Shown here piece by piece: positions 32,804 to 41,909 of a stretch of 64,000 nt of DNA (position 1 is the first letter of the stretch; each line of letters starts with the position of its first letter). The DNA is from Segatella maculosa DSM 19339 = JCM 15638 (GTDB lineage: Bacteria; Bacteroidota; Bacteroidia; Bacteroidales; Bacteroidaceae), in NCBI RefSeq assembly GCF_000382385.1, contig NZ_KB908327.1, positions 55,367 through 119,366 of the forward strand, in the 5' to 3' direction. The position numbers and the translations under genes are program-made. The notes beneath the pieces were generated by a model that was given only the letters and a program-made list of their open reading frames with translations, did no database searches and was not told where the DNA came from.

Positions 32804-34175
32804 GCCATTCTTTCTTTTTGGTTTTGAAAATCCATACTCCCCAAGGAAACATCAAACATTGAACGGAAAAATAACCGCCAACAACACCATAAAGGCCGAA
32901 ATACTTTCCTAATCCAAACGTTGACAACATTGTTAGGATACCGGTACAAACTGAATTCAATAACCAGGGTTCCTTTTTATGACAACGCAAATAGGTGGCC
33001 CATGCATTTACCAACACCCCAAATATAATTGTAACCGCTAACAACACTGTAGGTAAATAGCCTAAAAAACGATGAGCGATAACATTTCCCCGAAAAGAAA
33101 GTCCTGTTAAATTCAAAAACCAAAGAAAGATAAAAAAAGTGACTAATAATGCAAGACAAACTAACATCATTTGCCTAACGGTTCTATTGAATATATTATC
33201 AAGAGCCACATAATCTTTCTGTGCTATTAATTTTGACATGGAAGGAATCTTCGTCGTAATCCAACTCAAGGAGAATCCTGTTATAGAATTCAATGCATTC
33301 AGTGTCATTCCCATTTGCCCTGCAACAACAGCTCCTTCCGTGGCAAACAAAACCGGATTGAACAACTGAAAAATAAAATATCCACTTATCCAACTAATGG
33401 CTATTTTCCATTGATAAGGAAATATCTCCTGCATATAGGAAATCCATTCGGTAACATTTGTCTTCCAGAGATTTTGAAGGAGTTCCCATAAGAATGAATG
33501 ACGCACATAAATAAACCAAACCAGAACAGAAAGTAACGTACTGATTCCTACGACATACAATTTAAAACTCAAAAACAGTCCTAACCATGTTGAAGTAGGG
33601 ATAATAATCTGTTGCCAAAAGCTAACACGACTCATCTCGGCCACATAGCCGAGTCCCTCTATAAAGGAATTGAAAGGTGCCTGAAAAAGTTTGATTGCAG
33701 AACCGGCACAAATGAGTAGCCATGGAATTCTCCAAGAAACATTAGTATGCTCCTTACTGTATCTACTGAAGAAAATAAAACCAACAATTACCAATGAGAA
33801 AAAAAACAAAGCTGCTATAACAAGATACCATTTCACACAAAAATGGAGCAAATAGGCTAATCTAGACTTATGTCTATCATCTCCTATAATCTGTTCATGT
33901 TCTACATGCAAAAAGGAATCTTCATGTGCTACATATTGTGTAATAATGTTTGTTAAACCTAATTCAAAGAAAATCTGAATAGCAACAATGCTCCCGAAAG
34001 TGAAATAAAAACCCTGTTCAACTCCTGTAAGAAAAGCTGAGAAGAAAAAAATACTGCCAACACTTACAAGAGCTTGTATAACACGTGCTCCTGAAGAATA
34101 AGCTATAGATTTGTCTATCCCTAACTTCGCAGCGATAGTCAACAGTGCACCTCTCATATTTCTAAAAATGATCAA
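32793..34175 (-). CDS. Polysaccharide flippase (Wzx-like, MOP superfamily)
   Basis: The 460-residue protein has about twelve hydrophobic segments. The first part, IAYSSGARVIQALVSVGSIF followed by FFSAFLTGVEQGFY, is characteristic of the flippases encoded in Bacteroidetes capsule loci. It moves the undecaprenyl-linked repeat unit to the periplasmic face for the EpsG-type polymerase. The start may be the ATG given or one six codons later (MRGALLTIAAKLG). It is 11 nt downstream of the ThDP-enzyme gene and overlaps the GT2 gene. Confidence 0.87.
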   Translation of the reverse strand: MIIFRNMRGALLTIAAKLGIDKSIAYSSGARVIQALVSVGSIFFFSAFLTGVEQGFYFTFGSIVAIQIFFELGLTNIITQYVAHEDSFLHVEHEQIIGDDRHKSRLAYLLHFCVKWYLVIAALFFFSLVIVGFIFFSRYSKEHTNVSWRIPWLLICAGSAIKLFQAPFNSFIEGLGYVAEMSRVSFWQQIIIPTSTWLGLFLSFKLYVVGISTLLSVLVWFIYVRHSFLWELLQNLWKTNVTEWISYMQEIFPYQWKIAISWISGYFIFQLFNPVLFATEGAVVAGQMGMTLNALNSITGFSLSWITTKIPSMSKLIAQKDYVALDNIFNRTVRQMMLVCLALLVTFFIFLWFLNLTGLSFRGNVIAHRFLGYLPTVLLAVTIIFGVLVNAWATYLRCHKKEPWLLNSVCTGILTMLSTFGLGKYFGLYGVVGGYFSVQCLMFPWGVWIFKTKKKEWHGE

Positions 34176-34186
34176 AGTTCATAACT

Positions 34187-35923
34187 TCAAGCCTTGAACT
34201 GAATATTTGCTTTCTCATCATCTGGTAAAAAGGGAATAGGATTTTCAATCGGTTGGTTATATTCTAATTTTGGAGAAACCGTGGTCAATCCCTCTATGAG
34301 ATACTCTATTACATCTGCACCCTCTATTATTTTGCGAAACCGTAAACTATCGTTAAGGTCTGCTTTTGTCATTCTTGCATATTGTATACCATAGGCTTTT
34401 ACCATTTCTTTGAAACTTGGAACTATATAGCCCCCCTCTTTCGTCGTACCAACCATGTTGTCTTTAAAATATAGATGTTGAAATTGAGTTATCATACCTA
34501 AAGATACGTTATTCATTATAATAACTTTTATTGGTAAATGATATTGTGCAATAATACCTAATGCTTGCAAAGAGATATGAAAACCTCCATCACCACATAA
34601 ACAATATGTTCTGTGTCGTACATCCGTAAAGTTTAATCCTATAGCAACAGGCATAGAATATCCCATAGGTGCCAAACCGCCACTCGTTACAAACTTCATT
34701 CTTCTTTTGAGCTTAACAGTCTGTGCTGCCCACATTTGATTCTGTCCTACGTCTGTTGTGACAATATCTCCTTCTTCTAAAATCTGATTGAGGGATTGTA
34801 TAAAGTGATAGGGAGCTTTATTTTGTACAAAACGAGTAATCTCTTCATTCTGGTTATAGTGATTTTTAATACGCCTAACATAATTCAGCCACTCTATAGA
34901 TGGATTGAATTGCACGTTGTCGGACTTTAATTTCCTCAGAAAATCCAAAACCAACATATTGATATGTAACTGATTTTTTATACGATGGCACTTTAGTTCA
35001 TTATCATCAATATCCACGTGGATAATATGTCCTCCCTTCAAAAATGTTTCGATTTTAGCACCAGTCTGACGAGTGTCCAATCGAGAACCTAAGACAAGTA
35101 GCACATCAGCCTGGGAAATCGTTATGTTTGCACATCGATTTCCATAGCTTCCAACCATTCCAACATAGTATTTATAGGTTTCATCTATTACACCTCTCCC
35201 CATGAGTGATGTAACAACAGGGACTTGATTAGCAGAGAAGTATTCATTCAGCAATTCAGAAGTCTCCCGACTCTGGCAACCTCCACCAAGAAGCACCATC
35301 GGTGACTTGGATTTTTCTATCAAGTATTTTATATCTTTCATGTGTGATACTTGTAAATCTTGAGTAATATGAGGAACTACAAATCTCCTCATACTATCAG
35401 GAGTTATATCCGCGCGCTGAACATCCATCGTGATATCAAGGAGTACCGGGCCTTTCCGTCCTTCCTTTGCTATATGTATTGCCTTCTCAAGTTCATATCT
35501 TAAATTTTGGGCATCATCGACTAAAACGGCATATTTTGTTATTGACTTGACAATATCAATAACATTTGTTTCCTGAAATCCTTGTTGTCGAATAGGCTTA
35601 TCATACTTATATTCATAGGAATTAACCTGTCCTGTAATGTAAAGAACAGGAACAGAATCAAAATATGCATCAGCAATACCTGTAATCATATTAGTTGCTC
35701 CTGGACCACTTGTGGAAATTGCACACCCAATCCCATCACTTCCAATAGCATATCCTTCTGCAGCCATAGAAGCTGTTTGCTCATGATAAGTCTGGATAAA
35801 CTGAATTCCTTGACATTTATCTAATGAATCCGCAAGATGAGTTATCATTCCACCCATATATCCAAAAACCGTATCTATTCCTTGATCACGAAGAAAAGTT
35901 GCTATATAATCAGATGATTTCAT
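34187..35923 (-). CDS. ThDP-dependent acetolactate-synthase-like enzyme (YerE-like) for a branched dideoxy sugar
   Basis: The 578-residue protein has the three-domain acetolactate synthase layout: VFGYMGGMITHLADSL and TYHEQTASMAAEGYA with the ThDP-activating Glu48, a central domain (MVLLGGGCQSRETSELL), and the ThDP-Mg site LCGDGGFHISLQALG...IIMNN. Lying beside rfbF, rfbG, rfbH and an SDR gene, it most resembles the setting of YerE, which adds a two-carbon acetyl unit from pyruvate to CDP-4-keto-3,6-dideoxyglucose on the way to yersiniose. A housekeeping role in valine synthesis is unlikely because no ilvN or ilvC is near. The substrate is inferred from neighbours. Confidence 0.75.
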   Translation of the reverse strand: MKSSDYIATFLRDQGIDTVFGYMGGMITHLADSLDKCQGIQFIQTYHEQTASMAAEGYAIGSDGIGCAISTSGPGATNMITGIADAYFDSVPVLYITGQVNSYEYKYDKPIRQQGFQETNVIDIVKSITKYAVLVDDAQNLRYELEKAIHIAKEGRKGPVLLDITMDVQRADITPDSMRRFVVPHITQDLQVSHMKDIKYLIEKSKSPMVLLGGGCQSRETSELLNEYFSANQVPVVTSLMGRGVIDETYKYYVGMVGSYGNRCANITISQADVLLVLGSRLDTRQTGAKIETFLKGGHIIHVDIDDNELKCHRIKNQLHINMLVLDFLRKLKSDNVQFNPSIEWLNYVRRIKNHYNQNEEITRFVQNKAPYHFIQSLNQILEEGDIVTTDVGQNQMWAAQTVKLKRRMKFVTSGGLAPMGYSMPVAIGLNFTDVRHRTYCLCGDGGFHISLQALGIIAQYHLPIKVIIMNNVSLGMITQFQHLYFKDNMVGTTKEGGYIVPSFKEMVKAYGIQYARMTKADLNDSLRFRKIIEGADVIEYLIEGLTTVSPKLEYNQPIENPIPFLPDDEKANIQFKA

Positions 35924-35954
35924 TTATAGTTTTAGCTAAGGAATATTTTTCTAC

Positions 35955-37010
35955 TTATTTATGGGAAAAAGAAGCTATTGTTCTTGTAAATCCTTCGTAA
36001 ATTGTTATAACTGGCTTATACCCCAAATCTACTGTTTTATCCATATTAGGAATAGAAACAGATAATGGCGATTTCATTTTTCCTGTTCTCATATCTTCCA
36101 TATTTATATCATACACTACTTTAAGTTTTTTTTCTGGGTATAAACCTATCAATTGATTAGCTAAATCACGGATAGTTATGGCGTTACTATCATTTCCTAT
36201 ATTATAAGCTTCGCCATCAATACCATCCAAAAGTACTTTAAAAAGTTCTATAGTTGCATCAGAAATATAACAAAATGCCCTAATTGCAGTTCCATCACTC
36301 CGCAGAACAATATCTTTATCCTCTAATATACTGAAAACAAGGTCTGCAAATACACGTCCATCGTCCTTTAACAGCCCAGGCCCGTAAGTATGAAATGGGC
36401 GAACAATTTTTGCATGTGTTCCATACTGATAGTTCCAACACGTACAAAGATTCTCTCCCATCCGTTTGCTTTCTCCATAACAGGAGCGAACTTTTAGAGG
36501 ATCTATCAACCCATAATCCGTTTCAGAACTTGGTTTCGTTTTATTAATAATTCCGTAAACTTCACCCGAACTGAAATATAAATAAGATTCACAATGGTGT
36601 TCGTGTGCAAGTTTCAACGTATTTGTAGTTCCAAAAAGATTAGCATCAATTGTGCCAACAGGATCTGTTCCATAATACTTGGGACTTGCTTGACTTGCAG
36701 CATGGATAATGAAGTCTATATGTTCTTTACAGAAAATTTGCTCTGCTACATCTTGTACCAAAAAAGTCAAATGATTATCAGTTAGATAATCTGCGAACTT
36801 AGTTTTTGCCTTATTGATATTCCGCACTAAAGCAATAACTTTTACATCAAAATTATACTTTTCATTAAGATATAATAAAGTAAAAACCATATATGCGGGA
36901 AGCATTCCATTGGCACCTGTTATAAGTATCTTTTTATGATTAAATCTTGACCAATCTACTATTGTGTTAGAACATATAAATTCAAGGTCTCCTCTTAAGA
37001 TATGATTCAT
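35955..37010 (-). CDS. NAD(P)-dependent epimerase/reductase (extended SDR), CDP-sugar type
   Basis: The 351-residue SDR has KILITGANGMLPAYMVF (dinucleotide-binding loop GxxGxxP-like, about 27-43), FIIHAASQASPKYYG, YLYFSSGEVYGIINK and the catalytic SCYGESKRMGENL (YxxxK). It overlaps rfbG by 4 nt. In yersiniose synthesis YerF reduces the branched 4-keto (or acetyl) intermediate; in abequose or paratose synthesis a related SDR reduces C4. With the ThDP enzyme next to it, the YerF-like role is favoured, but an abequose-synthase-like or epimerase role remains possible. Confidence 0.75.
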   Translation of the reverse strand: MNHILRGDLEFICSNTIVDWSRFNHKKILITGANGMLPAYMVFTLLYLNEKYNFDVKVIALVRNINKAKTKFADYLTDNHLTFLVQDVAEQIFCKEHIDFIIHAASQASPKYYGTDPVGTIDANLFGTTNTLKLAHEHHCESYLYFSSGEVYGIINKTKPSSETDYGLIDPLKVRSCYGESKRMGENLCTCWNYQYGTHAKIVRPFHTYGPGLLKDDGRVFADLVFSILEDKDIVLRSDGTAIRAFCYISDATIELFKVLLDGIDGEAYNIGNDSNAITIRDLANQLIGLYPEKKLKVVYDINMEDMRTGKMKSPLSVSIPNMDKTVDLGYKPVITIYEGFTRTIASFSHK

Positions 37011-38086
37011 CTGATGAAATTATTGATTTGCTCTATACAAAGATTATGAATATTCTTCTTAGTATATTTTTTATACCACTCTGCAGTCAGTTTACAACAC
37101 TCCTCAATACCTGTTCTTGGCTCCCACCCAAGTTTAAATTTAGCTTTACTGATATCTAACATCAGAAGATTGGCTTCATGAGGAGCTTGATCATTAGAAA
37201 CATCTTTCAATTTCCCAGTCCCATAATGAGAAACTATTTTAGAAGCAACCTCCCATACAGAGCAAATACTATCCGATTTCGGCCCGAAGTTCCATCCCTC
37301 GCAATACTCTGTCGGTTCTTCCTGCATTCTACTTGCAAGAAGGAGATAACCACTTAAAGGCTCCAAAACATGTTGCCAAGGGCGAATAGCCTTAGGAGAA
37401 CGAATTTCCACCGTCCTGTTTGTCTCCAATGAACGAATACAATCCGGAACTATACGATCCTTTGACCAATCTCCCCCCCCAATCACATTACCGGCTCTTG
37501 CACTGGCTATTGCTATATGATGCTTGATACCATAGTCCTTTGGATTGAAGAAACTACGTCTCCAACTCTGGATTGCTATTTCAGCAGCTCCTTTGCTTGA
37601 GGAGTAAGGATCGTAACCTCCAAAAGGTTCGTTTTCACGATAACCCCATATCTGCTCTTTATTCTCATAACATTTGTCAGTTGTTATCATGACAACTATT
37701 CGCACACTATCCGTAGTGCGGGCAGCTTCCATAATGTTGATACTTCCCATGACATTGGTTTGATAGGTCTCAACAGGTATTTCGTAACTGAGACGAACCA
37801 AAGGTTGAGCTGCAAGATGGAAGACTATCTCCGGACGATATTCTGTAAAAATATCTTTCATGGCTTTCAAATCACGAATATCAGCTCGTATATCTGCTTT
37901 TATACGATTGCCTATCCCTGAAAGCACAAAGTTATCCTTCTCAGAGTATGGTTCAAGTCCTACACCGACGACCTCAGCGCCCAACTCATGAAGCCAAATG
38001 CTAAGCCAACTTCCTTTGAAGCCCGTATGCCCTGTAACGAGTACACGCTTGCCATTAAAAGCCCCATTAAATATATCTACATTCAT
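37007..38086 (-). CDS. rfbG: CDP-glucose 4,6-dehydratase
   Basis: From the ATG at 38086 (MNVDIFNGAFNGKRVLVTG), just after the rfbF stop, the product is about 359 residues. It has VTGHTGFKGSWLSIWL, FHLAAQPLVRLSYEIP, MITTDKCYENKEQIWGY and the catalytic YDPYSSSKGAAEIAI, and the characteristic ARAGNVIGGGDWSKDRIVPD of RfbG/DdhB. It makes CDP-4-keto-6-deoxyglucose, the branch point to 3,6-dideoxyhexoses. The next gene overlaps its stop by 4 nt. Confidence 0.92.
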   Translation of the reverse strand: MNVDIFNGAFNGKRVLVTGHTGFKGSWLSIWLHELGAEVVGVGLEPYSEKDNFVLSGIGNRIKADIRADIRDLKAMKDIFTEYRPEIVFHLAAQPLVRLSYEIPVETYQTNVMGSINIMEAARTTDSVRIVVMITTDKCYENKEQIWGYRENEPFGGYDPYSSSKGAAEIAIQSWRRSFFNPKDYGIKHHIAIASARAGNVIGGGDWSKDRIVPDCIRSLETNRTVEIRSPKAIRPWQHVLEPLSGYLLLASRMQEEPTEYCEGWNFGPKSDSICSVWEVASKIVSHYGTGKLKDVSNDQAPHEANLLMLDISKAKFKLGWEPRTGIEECCKLTAEWYKKYTKKNIHNLCIEQINNFIR

Positions 38087-38087
38087 A

Positions 38088-38888
38088 CTATAGTTCTTTC
38101 GGTACCTCTCGTTCCCACCTTTTCCATGGTGCTTTTCCCGTGGAAAGAAGCTTATCAAGTTCTATCTTCTCACGCATACTGTCCATACATTGCCAATAAC
38201 CTCGATGAATATAAGACATCAACTGCCGTTCTGCAGCTAATGTCTCTAAAGGTTCTTTCTCAAATACCGAATTATCTCCTTCTATATAATTAAGAACCTC
38301 CGGATTGAGCACCATATAGCCGGCATTTATTGGAGTTCCATCTAAGATATTCTTTTCCCGAAATCTCCTCACAGCATTATCACCACCGATATCAAGGACA
38401 CCCTTAGACTGGTCTTGCTTAACTGCTGTCAGTGTGGCAATCTTACCATGTGATAAATGAAACTCCAAGAGTTTATTGATATCAACATCACAGACACCAT
38501 CCCCATAGGTCATAAAGAAAGGTTCTCCGTCCAAATACTTTTGAACACGCTTGATACGTCCTCCCGTCATAGTATTATAACCAGTATCTACGACTGTTAC
38601 CTTCCATGGTTCTATATTTGTATGATGAAGCGTTAGCTCTTCTTTCCCATTTGTATAATCAAAAGTTATATCACTATTATGTATAAAATAATTTGCAAAC
38701 CATTCTTTTATATACTCTTGCTTATAACCGGCACAAATAATAAATTCATGATGTCCATAATAGCTATATTCTTTCATGATATGCCAAAGTATTGGCATCC
38801 CTCCAATCTCAATCATCGGTTTGGGACGGTATTGGCTTTCCTCACTAATACGAGTTCCAAAGCCACCAGCTAAGAGTACAACTTTCAT
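38088..38888 (-). CDS. rfbF: Glucose-1-phosphate cytidylyltransferase
   Basis: The 266-residue nucleotidyltransferase starts KVVLLAGGFGTRISEESQY and has RPKPMIEIGGMPILWHIMKE, FFMTYGDGVCDVDINKL (metal-binding Asp) and the C-terminal YWQCMDSMREKIELDKLL typical of RfbF/DdhA. It makes CDP-glucose from CTP and glucose 1-phosphate. It follows rfbH by 27 nt and directly precedes rfbG. Confidence 0.93.
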   Translation of the reverse strand: MKVVLLAGGFGTRISEESQYRPKPMIEIGGMPILWHIMKEYSYYGHHEFIICAGYKQEYIKEWFANYFIHNSDITFDYTNGKEELTLHHTNIEPWKVTVVDTGYNTMTGGRIKRVQKYLDGEPFFMTYGDGVCDVDINKLLEFHLSHGKIATLTAVKQDQSKGVLDIGGDNAVRRFREKNILDGTPINAGYMVLNPEVLNYIEGDNSVFEKEPLETLAAERQLMSYIHRGYWQCMDSMREKIELDKLLSTGKAPWKRWEREVPKEL

Positions 38889-38915
38889 AATCTATGTTTC
38901 TCCGTAAGTACCTAA

Positions 38916-40256
38916 TTATTTCCCAGCAATAAAAGACTTAATTGTGTCAACCATATACTGTAGTTTCTCTTTGGTCATGCCCGGATAAACGCCAAGCCAA
39001 AAGCTATTAGTCATAATCTTATCCGTAACGGGAAGTTCACCTATTACCCGATAATCCTTATCCTTCTCATATTGGTCAAAAGCCGGATGCTTGAGAAGAT
39101 TACCCGCAAAGAGATTACGAGTCTGAATTCTGTGTTCTTCCAAATATTCAGTCAGCTCATTGCGTGTGAAACCAGCATCATCTTTAACCGTAATAAAGAA
39201 GCCAAACCACGACGGTCTGCTATTCTTTTGTGGTTCAGGAAGAAGAAGTCCTTTGATATCCTTCAATCCCTCATGGAGAAAAGTAAAGTTTTCTCGGCGA
39301 CGCTTAATGATAAAATCTAATTTTTCAAGCTGAGCACAACCAATGGCCGCCTGTAAGTCTGTTGCCTTGAGGTTATATCCCATACGACTATAAACATACT
39401 TATGGTCATAACCAATGGGAAGATTTCCAAATTTACCATTGAAACGCTTTCCACAAGTATTGTCTACTCCACCGACACACCAGCAGTCACGTCCCCAATC
39501 ACGGTAACTGTTAACAAGCTTATGAAGCAAAGCATTGTTCGTATAGACTGCACCTCCTTCTCCCATTGTCATATGATGAGGAGGATAGAAACTACTCGTA
39601 CCAATATCACCAATAGTCCCCGTCTTCTTCCATTCTCCGTCAATAAAATATTCTGAACCTAAGGCATCACAATTATCTTCTACGAGCCATAAATTATGCT
39701 TACGACAGAAATCCAAGACAGCTTGCAGATTGAAAGGATTACCCAAGGAATGTGCCACCATGACAGCTTTTACCTTATCACTATAAGCCGACTCCAATTG
39801 AGTTGTATCTATATTGCTTTCGGCAATATCCATATCGACGAAAACAGGAACGGCACCATATTGCAAAATGGAAGAAACTGTTGTCGGGAAACCTGCAGCA
39901 ACCGTTATAACCTCGTCACCTCGCTTGATTTGTCGCTCCCCCAATTCCGAAGCCGTAAGTGCAGAGAATGCCAACAAGTTTGCAGAAGACCCTGAATTAC
40001 AAAGACTGCAATGCTTAACACCCAACCATGCCGCAAAATGTTTCTCAAACCGATGCGCCCAAGGGCCTGCTGTAAGCCAAAAATCAAGAGAAGCATCAAC
40101 CAAATTCACCATCTCGGCGTCGTCAAAATAGCGTCCACCATAATTGACTCTTGTCTTACCCGGAACAAACGCTGCCCCTTCTGCATGCACCTCTTTATAA
40201 TACTCTTTCGTAAGCTCTAATATCTTAGCCTTCAAATATTCTTTTTTTTCCACCAT
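38916..40256 (-). CDS. rfbH: CDP-4-keto-6-deoxyglucose-3-dehydrase (E1, PMP/[2Fe-2S])
   Basis: The 446-residue protein is of the DegT/aminotransferase fold, but the internal Schiff-base lysine is replaced by His in SSFYPPHHMTMGEGGAVY, the hallmark of E1 dehydrases such as RfbH/DdhC/AscC. CGKRF and CWCVGG provide cysteines compatible with the [2Fe-2S] cluster. It removes the C3 hydroxyl of CDP-4-keto-6-deoxyglucose using a PMP cofactor. The partner reductase (DdhD/AscD) is not encoded in this window. It is the first gene of the polysaccharide operon, after a 275-nt leader. Confidence 0.93.
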   Translation of the reverse strand: MVEKKEYLKAKILELTKEYYKEVHAEGAAFVPGKTRVNYGGRYFDDAEMVNLVDASLDFWLTAGPWAHRFEKHFAAWLGVKHCSLCNSGSSANLLAFSALTASELGERQIKRGDEVITVAAGFPTTVSSILQYGAVPVFVDMDIAESNIDTTQLESAYSDKVKAVMVAHSLGNPFNLQAVLDFCRKHNLWLVEDNCDALGSEYFIDGEWKKTGTIGDIGTSSFYPPHHMTMGEGGAVYTNNALLHKLVNSYRDWGRDCWCVGGVDNTCGKRFNGKFGNLPIGYDHKYVYSRMGYNLKATDLQAAIGCAQLEKLDFIIKRRRENFTFLHEGLKDIKGLLLPEPQKNSRPSWFGFFITVKDDAGFTRNELTEYLEEHRIQTRNLFAGNLLKHPAFDQYEKDKDYRVIGELPVTDKIMTNSFWLGVYPGMTKEKLQYMVDTIKSFIAGK

Positions 40257-40537
40257 TCTTTGTTTTATTTTATCTTTCTGTTATCAATAACCATCATCCG
40301 AATACGACACCTCGTTATCACATCAAACCAATGATATGTTCATATATCCTTCATATTTCCTTTTAGAATAAAAAGATTGAGATACAAAACGCCCCTCCTC
40401 CATCATCAACCATTCAGGAGAAATCACGCTACTTATGTGCCATCCGCATAGAGTTAAGATGATATAACACGCAGGAGCATCAACGATGTTTCGTAAACAT
40501 AAGCCGTGGTTGAGTTGAACACTCTATAAATATTTTG
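40257..40537 (-). promoter_or_regulatory. Long 5' leader of the polysaccharide operon
   Basis: Between the predicted promoter at 40538-40569 and the rfbH start there are about 275 nt with no gene on either strand. On the minus strand it holds only tiny open frames (for example ATG TTT ACG AAA CAT CGT TGA near 40490, and a 16-codon one, MVDDGGGAFCISIFLF). No UpxY-type antiterminator gene precedes the locus in the window. Long leaders are common for capsule operons and may host attenuation or antitermination signals; I see no named riboswitch. Confidence 0.45.
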
Positions 40538-40569
40538 CAAAGGTAACTATTTTCCGTATAAAAAGCAAA
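40538..40569 (-). promoter_or_regulatory. Promoter of the polysaccharide operon
   Basis: On the minus strand TTTG (40566-40569), a 20-nt spacer and TACCTTTG (40538-40545) match the Bacteroidetes consensus exactly. It points to rfbH. In the rest of this divergent gap (40570-40753) no clear promoter for the plus-strand thioesterase gene was found. Confidence 0.75.
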
Positions 40570-40753
40570 TTTATCCATAGAAATATCAATCCCGTAAAGA
40601 CACCGAAACATGAAGATTTTCCTGCTACACAGCAAATCCGATGCGCAAATATTTGTATATGTCGTGGAAAATTGCGAATATTGCAACCGAAAAGCAAGCA
40701 AGAAGCCGCTTGCTGAACTAAGAATATTATCAACAGCACAGTATATCAGGAAC

Positions 40754-41209
40754 ATGGAAGAGATAAAATATCATCACCGGCTGCCGATTCAGCTCAGATT
40801 TACAGATGCCGATCAGTTCGGACACATCAACAACACGGCCTATTTTCAATATTATGACACGGCGAAAATCGACTATGCACGCAGCGTTTGCAACATTCCC
40901 AACGGGAATTATGCTATTTTTGCCGTACATGTCGAGGCCGATTTCCTCTCACAGGTGCATAATACCGACCGCGTGGAAGTCCAAACTGCCATCTCAGAGA
41001 TAGGAACCAAGAGTTTCACACTCCATCAACGGCTTGTGGATAGCGACACAAACGAAGTGAAATGTATCGGGAAAACCATCATGGTAGCATTTGACCTTGC
41101 ACGGAACATCTCCATTCCCATGCTGCCGGAGTGGGTGGATGCCATCTGTAAATATGAAGGACGAGACGTGCGGAGGAAAGAAAAAGCCGACCTCGCCTGC
41201 CATTCTTGA
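40754..41209 (+). CDS. Acyl-CoA thioesterase, 4HBT family
   Basis: From the ATG at 40754 (MEEIKYHHRLPIQLRFTDAD) the product has about 151 residues; the frame extends upstream without similarity to anything. The motif RFTDADQFGHINNTAYFQYY is the YbgC/FcbC-type 4HBT signature with the catalytic Asp. It probably hydrolyses short or medium acyl-CoA or acyl-ACP. It is a single gene convergent with the rhodanese gene, from which repeat element F2 separates it. Confidence 0.85.
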   Translation: MEEIKYHHRLPIQLRFTDADQFGHINNTAYFQYYDTAKIDYARSVCNIPNGNYAIFAVHVEADFLSQVHNTDRVEVQTAISEIGTKSFTLHQRLVDSDTNEVKCIGKTIMVAFDLARNISIPMLPEWVDAICKYEGRDVRRKEKADLACHS

Positions 41210-41258
41210 ACGGAAGCACAGGACGTACACTCTCACGTTCATACAAACTGACAGTCAA

Positions 41259-41355
41259 AGCCTTACACCTTGCCATTCAATCTCACCCATTTCACCGTGC
41301 AATCTCAGTCATTTTGCCGCACAATATGGCTAAGATTACACGGTAAAATGGGTGA
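41259..41355. repeat. Element F2: 22-bp units plus inverted copy between convergent genes
   Basis: Units at 41281 (TCTCACCCATTTCACCGTGC) and 41303 (TCTCAGTCATTTTGCCGCAC) are 22 bp apart, with a degenerate one at 41259. The inverted copy around 41333-41355 (CACGGTAAAATGGGTGA) pairs with the unit at 41281 over about 23 bp with only two transitions. It is clearly related to F1 at 25840-25936. It lies between two convergent genes and may serve as a bidirectional hairpin barrier. Confidence 0.85.
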
Positions 41356-41406
41356 AACAAAAGGGCAGAATTTATCAATATGAAAAATGAACTTGGGAAT
41401 AGCGGC

Positions 41407-41775
41407 CTATTTGTTATCCCATTCTATGATGCCACCCCGCAGATTAATCACCTTGAAGCCCATGCCTGCAAGAATGCCGGCAGCCGTCAGACTGCGCTTA
41501 CCCGACCGACAATACACGTAGGCCGGCTTTGATGCATCGAGCATCGCACTTGCCTTGTCCTTGAAGTCGGGCTGCATCACGTCGATGTTGACGGCATACA
41601 GGATATGATGGTCGGCATATTCCTCGGCCGTACGCACGTCAACCAGCTGCACACTGTCTTTTGTGACGGCGCGTTCAAAGGCAGCTGCATCGACAGTCGT
41701 GATGTTTTCACTCCGGGCACAAGCCGCCAATGTTGCACCGAACAGCGCACTAAAAATCATTTTCAGTTTATTCAT
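41407..41775 (-). CDS. Rhodanese-like lipoprotein
   Basis: From the ATG at 41775 (MNKLKMIFSALFGATLAAC) the product is about 122 residues. The signal peptide ends in a lipobox (TLAAC), so it is a lipoprotein. The rhodanese domain has VQLVDVRTAEEYADHHI and the active-site loop YVYCRSGKRSLTAAG with the catalytic cysteine, followed by MGFKVINLRGGIIEW. It probably acts in periplasmic sulfur or thiol chemistry; the partner is unknown. A consensus promoter lies about 30 bp upstream. Confidence 0.88.
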   Translation of the reverse strand: MNKLKMIFSALFGATLAACARSENITTVDAAAFERAVTKDSVQLVDVRTAEEYADHHILYAVNIDVMQPDFKDKASAMLDASKPAYVYCRSGKRSLTAAGILAGMGFKVINLRGGIIEWDNK

Positions 41776-41802
41776 TCCGTTGTTTTTATTGATAAAGCGC
41801 GG

Positions 41803-41834
41803 CAAAGGTAAACAAAAAAGGGGAATACGGCAAA
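41803..41834 (-). promoter_or_regulatory. Promoter of the rhodanese gene
   Basis: On the minus strand TTTG (41831-41834), a 20-nt spacer and TACCTTTG (41803-41810) form a full Bacteroidetes consensus promoter ending about 28 nt before the ATG at 41775. Confidence 0.75.
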
Positions 41835-41909
41835 GAAACCGAACATGATTTCCATGTTTTTCGAACGAAAGCCAACCGTTCCTGCGATGCATGAACGCTC
41901 ATAAGTGGG

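Noticed and set aside
34187..35923. Housekeeping acetolactate synthase (ilvB)
   Set aside because: No ilvN, ilvC or ilvD lies nearby, and the gene is embedded in a CDP-dideoxysugar gene set; housekeeping identity is less likely, though sequence comparison is needed to settle it.
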